Shown: positions 50,511 to 58,486 of the stretch, in pieces
Layout of the letters: every line of letters begins with the position of its first letter
Position numbering within the stretch: the first letter of the stretch is position 1
Assembly (NCBI GenBank): GCA_963663495.1
Contig: OY760427.1
Coordinates: 4,650,001 to 4,714,000, forward strand
Direction of reading: 5' to 3'
DNA length: 64,000 bases
Source: G963663495 sp963663495
GTDB taxonomy: Bacteria; Bacteroidota; Rhodothermia; Rhodothermales; Bin80
Position numbers and translations under genes: made by a program
The notes under the pieces: model-generated
Databases searched by the model: none
Seen by the model: only the letters and a program-made list of their open reading frames with translations
Told to the model about the DNA's origin: nothing

Positions 50511-50849
50511 TTATCGGCTTTTTACCGCATATCGGGGCCGATATTTCACCGTCTTCAACGACACCCCCTCCAGCATCATCACCATCTGTGCCCATGTCGG
50601 CACATCCTCCTCTGGCAACGCAAACGTACCCGTCTCCAAGCGCTTGTAGAAGATCGCAAAGCCGTTCCGATCCCATGTGAGCGCCTTCAAATGGTTTCGC
50701 CTCCTGTTGATGAATACAAAGATGTCTCCCGACATCGGATTCCGCTTCATGCCGCTCTTTACCAAAGCGCACAAGCCGTCAAAGCTTGTGCGCATGTCCA
50801 CCGGCGGTCGGTAAAAGAAGTACCGGTGCGAAGGTGCCAGTCCGATCAT
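50511..50849 (-). CDS. tnpB: IS66 TnpB accessory protein
   Basis: 112 residues from the ATG at 50849, which overlaps the tnpA stop as ATGA. It reads MIGLAPSHRYFFYRPPVDMR, then SFDGLCALVKSGMKRNPMSG, DIFVFINRRRNHLKALTWDR and FAIFYKRLETGTFALP. This is the IS66 Orf2 family (not the IS605 nuclease of the same name), an accessory protein required for IS66 transposition. Intact. Confidence 0.9.
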   Translation of the reverse strand: MIGLAPSHRYFFYRPPVDMRTSFDGLCALVKSGMKRNPMSGDIFVFINRRRNHLKALTWDRNGFAIFYKRLETGTFALPEEDVPTWAQMVMMLEGVSLKTVKYRPRYAVKSR

Positions 50850-51169
50850 GACTGCGTCAGCCTGGCCAGGTACGAAGCAGAGACCGGTGCAAAGAACCGC
50901 ACCCGTATCCCACCCGGATATGCGATCTCTACCTGTGCCGCTTCCCTTGGTGCTACACTGCCTATCTCCACGAAGCCTCGGCTGTCCTCGGCTGCAGTCT
51001 CCTGGCGAACCTTCCGCCTCCAATAATTCAACTGCCCATACGAGATGCCGTGCTTTGCACAAAACGCCGCTGCGGACTGGGTCCTTTCGTTATACTGCTC
51101 TACCAGCGGAAACATCTCTTCCGCCGTACGTTTGGGCTGTACCATGCGATCTGGGGTCTGGGTTCTCAC
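50846..51169 (-). CDS. tnpA: IS66 TnpA accessory protein
   Basis: 107 residues: VQPKRTAEEMFPLVEQYNER, CAKHGISYGQLNYWRRKVRQ (helix-turn-helix of the IS3/IS66 Orf1 type) and a variable C-terminal half with FVEIGSVAPREAAQVEIAYP. It precedes tnpB with a 4-base overlap, the standard IS66 arrangement. The degraded units at 10056 and 14335 carry pieces of related tnpA genes. Confidence 0.88.
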   Translation of the reverse strand: MRTQTPDRMVQPKRTAEEMFPLVEQYNERTQSAAAFCAKHGISYGQLNYWRRKVRQETAAEDSRGFVEIGSVAPREAAQVEIAYPGGIRVRFFAPVSASYLARLTQS

Positions 51170-52301
51170 GTCTAGGGGTAAGCTCCCCAGAACCCATCAC
51201 CCAATCAAGATGTAGTTCACCGCACGCTTACGTGAAATGTATACTAGTACTACACTGCATTTCCGGATCCGTGGGGCTAGGATTTGTGACTTTATATAGT
51301 TTTCGGAGTGTGCATTGTTCGGATTATCAGCGTTGATCGAGTAATCTCGAACCGTTATCCCATTCGACTTAAGTAGCGCCTTGCACTTGGCCAGTCCGGC
51401 GTCATCCTCATGGATGTGAATGATGAATACGTTCCTTATCCTCCCTTATTCATGAGGGAGTTAAGTGGCGGGGAATCGTCGTTTAAGTTTGTGGTGTAAT
51501 ATGTTGACTATACACGGTTTGAATGGGATCCTGTGCGACGCTCAAACGTTCAGAAACCCCAATACCCATTCACCCTGTAACACACCCGATGCAAGATCCC
51601 AAATCCAACCTTCTGTTCGCTTGCCAGTTCAATAAATCCGTCAAAGTTGTACGCTCCAAGACCGATAATCTAACATCGGATGCCGGCGTCATTCCTATGC
51701 GCCTGCTCATGGTGATCAGCACCTTGGCATGCCGACTCGCTTCCGTGCTTAAGGACAATCGGTCCCAAGCTCGGATTACGCATAGCCTTGAGGAGTTAGT
51801 GCGGCAGTTACTGCTGCAACATGTGCAGGGGTGGGGACGTCAGTCAGATGCGGACAAGCTTCGAAGGGACCCCGCCATGCGCGTGGCCACTTCTTCCAAA
51901 AGGGGTATGAGGGCATTACAGGACGATAGGTCCCTGGCATCCCAGCCAACCATGTCTCGCTTCGTGCACATGTTGGCCGGGAAAAAGAATTTCAAGAAGT
52001 TGCGCCTTTTTGTAGAGACATTCGCCATGGAGCACCTGCTGCAGCGTGGTGGCGGGAAGCGCCGCCCCGAGGTGGTCTTTGATGTGGACGGTGTACCGGT
52101 AGATACGCATGGCAAGCAGCAGGGCAGCAAGTGGAACGGATATTACAAGCGCACCATCTTTCTGCCCCTTATCGCCATATGCGGTGAGTCGGGCGACATG
52201 TTGGGGGCGGAATTGCGAGGGGGCACGCAGAATGTGGTGAAGGACTGCTACGGTTTCATTCGACGCATTGGGCTGGCATTGCGTGAACATGTGGCCGACA
52301 A

Positions 52302-54661
52302 CCTAACTTCGCCATTTCGTAGTGCTACTAACCTACGGAATTCTCCCGTGGCCATATTTGGACCGTTTTTTCCAGGAGCAATGGATGGTGAGATTTACCG
52401 GATCGGTTGAAGTTGGTTTAGGGTGGTTTGAATCCCTGATTACCTGGTGTTTTGCCGCCTGTTTCGCTGCGATCTATCTCGGATCGTTTCCATCGGACGT
52501 AGCTCTGGTGGCTCCATCTGGAGTACGCTATCTCAACCGTTGTGAAGGGACCATGCGTCATGAGTCTGGAGGCTTCTGGCTCACCGGTGCACTCGCTTCC
52601 TCCACATGCTCGGTCACGGTGCGGGTCGCATCGGGATCATACACGTATCCCAGTACCGCAAAGAACTGTACCATACTCGGAGGCAGATCCTGATCCACCT
52701 CCGTGATCAGGTACCGATATTGGTTCTTAACCATCTTGGTCGTAATCCGACCAATCCTGTTCAACCTGTCTCGGATCGTCGCCCAACTATCATGAATCCC
52801 GTGTTCCTTGAGTCTGGTGCGAACCAGATGGGCAGCATGATAAGCCAGTACCGTAATGAACAGATGCCCTTCAATGCGGTCATCTCTACTGTGGTAGATG
52901 GGCCGTAGACCGAGGTCCGATTTCATGACTCTGAATGTGCGCTCAATCTCTGTAAGTCGCCAGTAGGTTCGTGCAACCTTTTCCACCGACCATCCGGTAT
53001 GACTGGTCCGAAGCACATACCCTCCGCTGGCCTGGGTGCGACGCGCATGCGAAGCACGCCGGGTCACCGTAACGGATGCTGCATGCTTGGTGCCCTCCTT
53101 TTTACTGACCTCTACCTCATACAGGTGTGAGACCTTCTTGTACTTTTCCTTCAGACGACCAACCTTTATCGTGACCTTTTCATAGTTCTTCAAGTACCCG
53201 GGTTTCGAGAGTCCCTCATGTAGTGTAGTGAGCGCCTTCACAAACTTCTTGCATTGGGTTTCAAGGATCTGATCCTCCTTCGCCTGCTTGGCCTCACTGT
53301 GCACAAACACGCGCAGTTCCGCATTATCTTCAACGTCTTTTTCGTCTTCAACATCTTCAACATCTTCAACATCTTTTTCCTTTTTGGTGACCTTCCAGGC
53401 TTTGATCTTGACTCCCCCTGCGGTCGTAAACTGTTGATCCGGCTTGTTTTCGGGGACTGGAGGGGCTTTGGAACGCTCCACGGTGATCCAGTTCAGTCCT
53501 TGTTCTTTCAGGTACTGCAGATTCTGCTCCGTCGCAATGCCGGAGTCCATAATCACTGTGGGCGTAGCGCCGTTTAGTTTCTCAATCGCCTCTTTGAGCG
53601 TTGCCGGTTCCCCTGCATTGCCCGGCAGGGTCTGCACATTGCGGGGGAACCCCGAACCATCCAGGGTGAGCGCCAGCGTAACCAACGGACAATCACTGCG
53701 CTTCTCCTTGCTGCGCCCATGCGACAACAACTTCCCTTTCTTCTTGCCGTGGTAATAGGTATTGGTTAAATCATAAAAGACGATCGTTTCTTCAAACTGC
53801 AATACCGCTTTGGTAATGCCAAAGAGTTTCTCCAGGATCTGATCCATATGCTTATGGATCAGATCAGTGCAACGATAGAGGGTGTTGAGACTCGGGGGTT
53901 CCAAATCCAGAAGCTGCAGAACACTGGAGGTTTTACACAGCCATTTATGCGTTTCTCGTTCACTGCCCGGGTGGAGCATACGTCCGACGATCAGCGCACA
54001 GCAGAGCTTGACGTGTTTCTCGCAGAAGTTGAGCGAACGTAGCAGTACAGCCAGTCCGAGCTGTTCCAATGTCTGAAGGATCAGTCGTTCTCCGCCGACG
54101 GTCCGGGAATCGGGATGGGTTGTTTTCTCTGGATCAATGAGGAGTTGCTGATGGGATGTGCGATGGATGTCGTAGCCCTTGCTTTCGAGATGTGCAACGA
54201 TGTCGTCGACCGCATTGAGAATGGCTTCATCATTCTGGAAAGGGAGGATGGCTTTCCCTTTGAGTCGGGCAGTAACGCAATGAGTCAGCTCCCCCCACAG
54301 ACTGCGGGGGATGTTGAAGTTCGGGCCGAGATTAAGGAGGGTGCGGTGTTTGGAGGTACCGTTTTTGCGATAGGATTCGATGGGGGCAAAGCTGTTGCAT
54401 TTTTTACCGTCTTTACGTTTGTAGGGTCGGTTTCGGATAAACATGATCGGAGTGTGGAATTGGTACGGGGTAAGGTACCGGGGGTGTTGGGGGGAGGTTT
54501 CCATCCACACCTCTATAGCACTACATTGTCTTTTCCAAAAAAGTCGGCTAAAAAAGGTCGAAAAACGCCGAATTTAGCCGAAATAGCCCTATTAGGAGGG
54601 AAAAACGAGAGAATTGGAGACGGAACTCAGCGTTTTCCCCTGACTGGATGGCGAAGTTAGG
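52302..54661 (-). mobile_element. IS1634-family element, copy 2, complete
   Basis: Same termini and length as copy 1. The flanks show ACAA at 52298-52301 and 54662-54665, or GACAA if one terminal base is excluded. It is inserted in the IS1380 transposase gene between codons of VADKVIVRLD. Confidence 0.9.
52558..54444 (-). CDS. IS1634-family transposase, copy 2
   Basis: 628 residues from the ATG at 54444, differing from copy 1 at only scattered positions. Catalytic segments are the same: FYDLTNTYYHGKKKG, TVIMDSGIATEQNLQ and LTEIERTFRVMKSDLGL. The acidic repeat reads VEDVEDVED where copy 1 has GEDGEDGED, a change in each unit of a 9-base repeat. Intact and possibly active. With copy 1 this is the only transposase type here with two intact genes, which suggests recent movement. 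Confidence 0.9.
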   Translation of the reverse strand: MFIRNRPYKRKDGKKCNSFAPIESYRKNGTSKHRTLLNLGPNFNIPRSLWGELTHCVTARLKGKAILPFQNDEAILNAVDDIVAHLESKGYDIHRTSHQQLLIDPEKTTHPDSRTVGGERLILQTLEQLGLAVLLRSLNFCEKHVKLCCALIVGRMLHPGSERETHKWLCKTSSVLQLLDLEPPSLNTLYRCTDLIHKHMDQILEKLFGITKAVLQFEETIVFYDLTNTYYHGKKKGKLLSHGRSKEKRSDCPLVTLALTLDGSGFPRNVQTLPGNAGEPATLKEAIEKLNGATPTVIMDSGIATEQNLQYLKEQGLNWITVERSKAPPVPENKPDQQFTTAGGVKIKAWKVTKKEKDVEDVEDVEDEKDVEDNAELRVFVHSEAKQAKEDQILETQCKKFVKALTTLHEGLSKPGYLKNYEKVTIKVGRLKEKYKKVSHLYEVEVSKKEGTKHAASVTVTRRASHARRTQASGGYVLRTSHTGWSVEKVARTYWRLTEIERTFRVMKSDLGLRPIYHSRDDRIEGHLFITVLAYHAAHLVRTRLKEHGIHDSWATIRDRLNRIGRITTKMVKNQYRYLITEVDQDLPPSMVQFFAVLGYVYDPDATRTVTEHVEEASAPVSQKPPDS

Positions 54662-55761
54662 ACAAGGTCATTGTCCGATTGGACGCAGGCTTCAACAGTG
54701 GCGAATTATGTGATAAGCTGGAGAACGACCGTATCGGCTACGTGATGCGTCTGAAAGGAAACGATGTGATTGACGGGCTTGCGGCGCCTCATTTGGAGGG
54801 TGATCAGCCGTCGGACGAATGCTACCACGAACTGCGCTACCGTGCAAAGTGCTGGTCCGTAGAGCGTCGTGTGGTGCTCGTGGTTGTTCCGGTGCCGGGA
54901 GAGCTTTTTTCGCGGCATTTCTATCTGATCACCGATCTGGATGTAGAAGCCTATCCGGCAGAGCAGCTTGTGAATCTGTACCGGAAGAGAGGAAAGGCGG
55001 AAAAGCACTTCGGGGAGCTGAATGCGGCTTGCTCCATGGCGCTGTCGTCGGTTCTCCGTCCGAAGACACACTATAAGGGCCGGCCTGTAGTGCGGGTGCC
55101 TGATGAGTCGGAACAGGATGAGTCGGAACAGGATGAGTCGGAACAGGATGGGTCGGAACAGGATGCCGAGATCCGAGCCGAGAACGAGGTCCTGCTACAG
55201 GTATACCTTCTAACTTATCAGCTCATGCATGTGGGGCGCTGCCTTATGCGGGAGCCTGACGAATCCCAGATAAGTCTGAGCACCTATCGCGAGCGTGTAC
55301 TCAAGGTGGGGCCCGCTTCGTACAACACGCGCGCAACATCGTTATCCACATTGCCGCCAGCGCAGATGCTGCATGGGAGCAATTTTGGCGACGTTATTGT
55401 CAACTCACATGGATCACGCTTCCCATGAAGAGCTAGCTAAGTCATATTTGCGCCTGCGCTTCGACACCGCAGGCGCCCAACGCGGAAAGCGGAAAGAGAA
55501 GGTAGGCAGAGGTGTGTCTACCCGACAGACGTCTTCCCAAAATCTCGGTAATGTGACCGCTATCGAGTCGGGAAAAGGGCCTAAACTGGTGTTTTCAGCC
55601 CCTCTCATGGTCGTCCCTACGCATGAACAACGCACAATCGGTCCTGCAGGTACCGAAACAGCACTTTTAGACCCGAACAGGGTACATCATGAATATTGCA
55701 GGCTTATTTCGTTCATATTGTGATCGTGGTGTTGATTGTATCCAGCTGCCTCGTTCACCAA

Positions 55762-56091
55762 TCATGGACAGGCTTCCCGGTCTGATCGTGGACACTTTGT
55801 GGTGTCATTTGCGACTGGATTAGAGTAACATTGAAGGGGTTGATTTGTCCTCTTCTGGTTGCGTACTGATGCCTGCGGTTGCTTGTCCGCATCCGTGTGC
55901 GGATCTGGTTGTACGTCCGACTCCAGGCTACAAGTCAGGTGTTGTACGAGCTCGCTGAAGTGCAGAAGGAGGTAGTATCGTAGCTGTCTTCCAGACGGTC
56001 CAGGCTCGCGCAACCCTTGTTCTAGCTGCGCAAGATCTTCTGATAAATCCATGCGGGTAAATGGATGGTGAACGGGGACGAAATCTCCCAA
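55762..56091 (-). CDS. hypothetical protein upstream of the TIR gene
   Basis: 109 residues, acidic in the middle (RMDLSEDLAQLEQGLREPGP, then SELVQHLTCSLESDVQPDPH) with a polar C-terminus. I recognise no family. It is read in the same direction as the TIR gene remnant and ends 46 bases before its start, so it could have been its operon partner. No clear ribosome-binding site was noted. It may also be a chance ORF. Confidence 0.35.
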   Translation of the reverse strand: MGDFVPVHHPFTRMDLSEDLAQLEQGLREPGPSGRQLRYYLLLHFSELVQHLTCSLESDVQPDPHTDADKQPQASVRNQKRTNQPLQCYSNPVANDTTKCPRSDREACP

Positions 56092-56202
56092 ATCAACCCC
56101 AACCCAATTTTCTAAAGCTCACTACTTTTGCAAGCATGCCCACACAAATCATCCTTGGGTCCAAGTCAGTCAAGAAAATGGCATTTTATTGACAATCACT
56201 AT

Positions 56203-56218
56203 ATTGGGTTGACCCAAT
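56203..56218. promoter_or_regulatory. inverted repeat upstream of abiEi (candidate operator)
   Basis: ATTGGGT-TG-ACCCAAT has 7-base arms and lies 28 bases before the abiEi start. A TTGACA at 56189-56194 is just upstream, and another ACCCAAT occurs near 56102. AbiEi antitoxins are known to repress their own promoter through inverted repeats, so this is a plausible site. Confidence 0.5.
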
Positions 56219-56245
56219 TCGACCTGCGATGGAGACGCCGAAGCC

Positions 56246-56842
56246 ATGAAGACCCTGTTCGAGAGAATCATGCTGTACGCCGAGACCAAGCCGGAGGCCA
56301 CGCCGATCCGGGCGGACGACCTCCTGCACCTTGGCGACCGCACCGCGGTGGCCCGGTCGCTATCCCGCCTCGTGCGCTTCGAGCAGCTCCTGCGAATCTG
56401 CCGTGGCGTCTACATGCGTCCGATCCAGACTAGATTCGGCCTGCGGGCACCGCGCCTGGAGATGGCGCTTGCTTCCCTTTCGGCGCTCTGGGGCGAGATC
56501 ATCATTCCGAACGGGGGCGGCGCGGCCAACTGGCTCGGGCTGACGACGCAGAACACTGTGCGTTCGGTCTATCTCACATCCGGTCCCGACCGCCTCCTGC
56601 ATTTCGGGGCTCACCGGGTCGAGTTGCGTCACGCCCCGGCGTGGCAATTGACAGCGCCGCATCGGACCGCCGGCGTGGTCATTCGCGCGCTGGCGTGGCT
56701 CGGCCCTGGCCAGGTTGAGGAGAGCCTCGATGCCGTGGTTCCGCAGCTCACCGGGGAGGACTTGAGCGATCTCGCCGCCGCTCGGGACGTAGTGCCCGCG
56801 TGGATGGCGGAGCCGCTGGACAGACGGCTCGTGCATGGGTGA
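56246..56842 (+). CDS. abiEi: AbiEi-family antitoxin (DUF6088-like)
   Basis: 198 residues. The N-terminal winged helix (KTLFERIMLYAETKPEATPI, then ARSLSRLVRFEQLLRICRGV and Y) is followed by the AbiEi C-terminal domain (GEIIIPNGGGAANWLGLTTQ, YLTSGPDRLLHFGAHRVELR). This is the usual shape of type IV antitoxin AbiEi, which represses the operon and counteracts the AbiEii nucleotidyltransferase toxin. Its stop overlaps the abiEii start by 8 bases. The gene is intact, and its GC content is well above that of the neighbouring insertion sequences, which is consistent with acquisition by transfer. Confidence 0.85.
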   Translation: MKTLFERIMLYAETKPEATPIRADDLLHLGDRTAVARSLSRLVRFEQLLRICRGVYMRPIQTRFGLRAPRLEMALASLSALWGEIIIPNGGGAANWLGLTTQNTVRSVYLTSGPDRLLHFGAHRVELRHAPAWQLTAPHRTAGVVIRALAWLGPGQVEESLDAVVPQLTGEDLSDLAAARDVVPAWMAEPLDRRLVHG

Positions 56843-57863
56843 AGCCCGGTTTCAGAGCCTCTCGGCAATCGAAAGGCGGGACGCTTTGGACGTGGCGGCG
56901 CGGCACCGGGGACAGGAGACCTTTCTGCTGGAGAAGGACACTTGGATCGTGGCAACGCTCAGCGTGCTGTTCGAGGCATCGTTCGGGCGACACCTCGTGT
57001 TCAAGGGCGGCATGTCGCTTTCCAAGGTGTGGCGGGCGATCCGCCGGTTTTCCGAGGACATCGACATCACCTACGACATTCGCAAATTCGCCCCCGATCT
57101 CGTTGCGGGCGGCGACGAGGAGGCGCTACCGCCCACTCGGAGCCAAGAGAGGCGCTGGACGCGGGCGATCCGGCCGCGCCTTGCCGACTGGGTACGCGAT
57201 TCGGCGGGCCCGCTCGTCCGGGAGGAACTTGCACGCGCCGGGTTCCAGGCACGGGTACGGGCGGAGGCCGAGCGGCTCTACATCGGCTACGAACCGCTTT
57301 TCTAGCCACGCGGCATCGTGAGGCCGGAGGTCCAGGTGGACTTTGGCGCGCGCTCCACGGGAGAGCCGCACATCGTTCATCCGGTGGTGTGCGATGCCGC
57401 CGCCCATCTTCCCGGCCTTGCGTTTCCTGAAGCGCTAGCGGCCGTCATGCTGGCCGAGCGCACCTTCTGGGAGAAAGCGACCTCGATGCATGTTTACTGC
57501 CTCCAAGGGCGTGTCCGAGGCGAGCGCTGGTCGAGGCACTGGCACGACCTCGCCCGCTTGGACGACGCCGGAATCGCGGAACGGGCTTTGGCAGACCAGG
57601 AACTCGCTCTCTCGGTTGCCCGCCACAAGGCGATGTTCTACCGCGAGAACGATTCCAGCCGCCGGCGGATCGACTACCACGCAGCGGCCTCGGGAGACCT
57701 CAGGATCATTCCCTCTGGAACCGCCCAAGAGGCGCTTGCCGCCGACTACGCCAGCATGCTCTCCACGGGAATGTTGCTGGACGTAGACGAACCGTTTGGC
57801 ACGGTCATGGAGCGGTGCGCCGTGATCGAGGCGAGGGCCAACGCTCCCCGGACGACGGGCTGA
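56835..57863 (+). pseudogene. abiEii: AbiEii-family nucleotidyltransferase toxin with one amber codon
   Basis: One frame of 342 codons with TAG at 57303-57305 (codon 157) and no frameshift. The N-terminal part has the AbiEii/DUF1814 nucleotidyltransferase core: ETFLLEKDTWIVATLSVLFE, HLVFKGGMSLSKVWRAIRRF and SEDIDITYD (metal-binding aspartates). After the stop come RPEVQVDFGARSTGEP (third aspartate region), ERTFWEKATSMHVY and SRHWHDLARLDDAGIA, which are the remaining conserved motifs. The family transfers nucleotides to tRNA or other targets and arrests growth. As it stands only a 156-residue fragment would be made, so the toxin is probably off unless the codon is suppressed. Confidence 0.85.
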
Positions 57864-57909
57864 TAGAGGGCTGCCACATATCTCCACTCTCACTACAGCC
57901 CATCGCGCT

Positions 57910-58019
57910 ATAAGCAATTCCAACAAACACTGGATGCGGAAGCACGCCGACTCACCGCATATGGCGATAAGGGGCAGAAAGAATAAGCAATTCCAACAAA
58001 CACTGGATGCGGAAGCACG
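57910..58019 (+). repeat. 37-bp direct repeat flanking a 36-bp piece of IS1380
   Basis: ATAAGCAATTCCAACAAACA plus 17 more bases occurs at 57910-57946 and 57983-58019. The 36 bases between (57947-57982, CCGACTCACCGCATATGGCG onward) are identical to an internal part of the IS1380 transposase gene at about 62667-62702. Confidence 0.8.
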
Positions 58020-58227
58020 AGCCGACGAGTATCCAGCGAACCGATGGGAGATCAAGCGCTGTTGGACTACTCCGAATCTATGCTGGTCTGTCAAGCCGCA
58101 TCATCGCTTAGTCGGTGGCCCCACTGCCCCAACGGCACACCGACTACCGCTGGTGGAGCAGGCTCCATTGGGGTTACCCCTGTATCTTTGGGGAGTAGCG
58201 ATATAGGGTGAGATGTCAGGGGGATTA
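58020..58227. other. spacer between repeat and IS110
   Basis: About 210 bases with no recognisable gene. A short plus-strand ORF crosses it but has no family features. Confidence 0.35.
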
Positions 58228-58257
58228 ATGATGTGGGGCTGGCCAGCCCCACATCAT
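58228..58257. repeat. 30-bp perfect palindrome
   Basis: ATGATGTGGGGCTGG is followed directly by its reverse complement. It lies 230 bases upstream of the IS110 transposase, near where the left edge of the IS110 element would be expected. It could be a terminator-like hairpin or a target-site palindrome. Confidence 0.8.
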
Positions 58258-58486
58258 GTTTAAGGTCGCCGAGTGTCTCTATTTTGTGTGGCTACCGCGA
58301 GTCTTTTGCCCGGGAGCAACCAACTGCCCCCTGCATCTTGAATGCCTGGGGGGGATCAGTGCCCCGGGTGAATACTGCGATTATACCCCCCGTAGGGAGT
58401 TTGTGCCGTAGAGCACCGATACAGGGACAGGTGGAGTGTCGCAATGACTCGTAATCACATGTCGTTCTTCACAAAATAGCATAACT
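58258..58486 (+). ncRNA. candidate IS110 bridge-RNA region
   Basis: In the IS110 group the non-coding left end, just upstream of the recombinase gene, encodes the bridge RNA with target-binding and donor-binding loops. This 229-base interval has the right place and size and contains G/C-rich complementary runs (CCCCCTGCATCTTGAATGCC, TGGGGGGGATC, GTGCCCCGGG, TACCCCCCGTAGGG). No loop assignment was made, so this is a positional inference. Confidence 0.35.

Larger units (their letters stand above)
46574..51231 (-). mobile_element. IS66 subfamily A element, interrupted by IS1634 and cut by IS66-B
   Basis: The right terminus GTAAGCGTGCGGTGAACTAC (minus strand) ends at 51231, inside a TIR-domain gene. 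tnpA, tnpB and tnpC follow in order on the minus strand. IS1634 copy 1 (46724-49083) sits within tnpC. The distal end of tnpC and the left terminus are lost at 46573. Confidence 0.85.
51589..55428 (+). pseudogene. IS1380-family transposase, copy 1
   Basis: The first piece begins MQDPKSNLLFACQFNKSVKV and runs to LREHVAD at 52301, with the first Asp in VVFDVDGVPVDTHGKQQGSK. After IS1634 it continues KVIVRLDAGFNSGELCDKLE (second Asp) and YRKRGKAEKHFGELNAACSM (Glu region). Compared with copy 2 it has an expanded run of the 5-residue repeat DESEQ (four copies against one) and has lost one G in a GGGG run near 55311, which shifts the C-terminal 50 residues. It is inactive on two counts. Confidence 0.85.
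51440..55702 (+). mobile_element. IS1380-family element, copy 1, interrupted by IS1634 copy 2
   Basis: Ends are CCTCCCTTATTCATGAGGGA on the left and TGAATATTGCAGG on the right (inverted CCTGCAATATTCA). The target duplication is CTTAT at 51435-51439 and 55703-55707, in the TIR gene. Without the inner IS1634 the element is about 1.9 kb, like copy 2. Confidence 0.88.
51232..55716 (-). pseudogene. TIR-domain (ThsB-like, DUF1863) gene, split by IS1380 and cut by IS66
   Basis: Start ATG at 55714-55716: MNEI is followed by IS1380 copy 1 (51440-55702). After the element the frame resumes at 51439 with RNVFIIHIHEDDAGLAKCKA, LLKSNGITVRDYSINADNPN, NAHSENYIKSQILAPRIRKC and SVVLVYIS, where IS66-A begins at 51231. 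The duplicated ATAAG at the two sides restores the frame exactly. The first beta strand with VFIxHxxED, the RDYSINxDNPNNAxSExYIK loop and the VVLVYIS strand are those of the TIR-like DUF1863/ThsB group. The catalytic-glutamate half of the domain beyond VYIS is lost. TIR proteins of this kind make NAD-derived signals or degrade NAD in phage defence (for example Thoeris); no ThsA gene is seen here. Confidence 0.75.
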
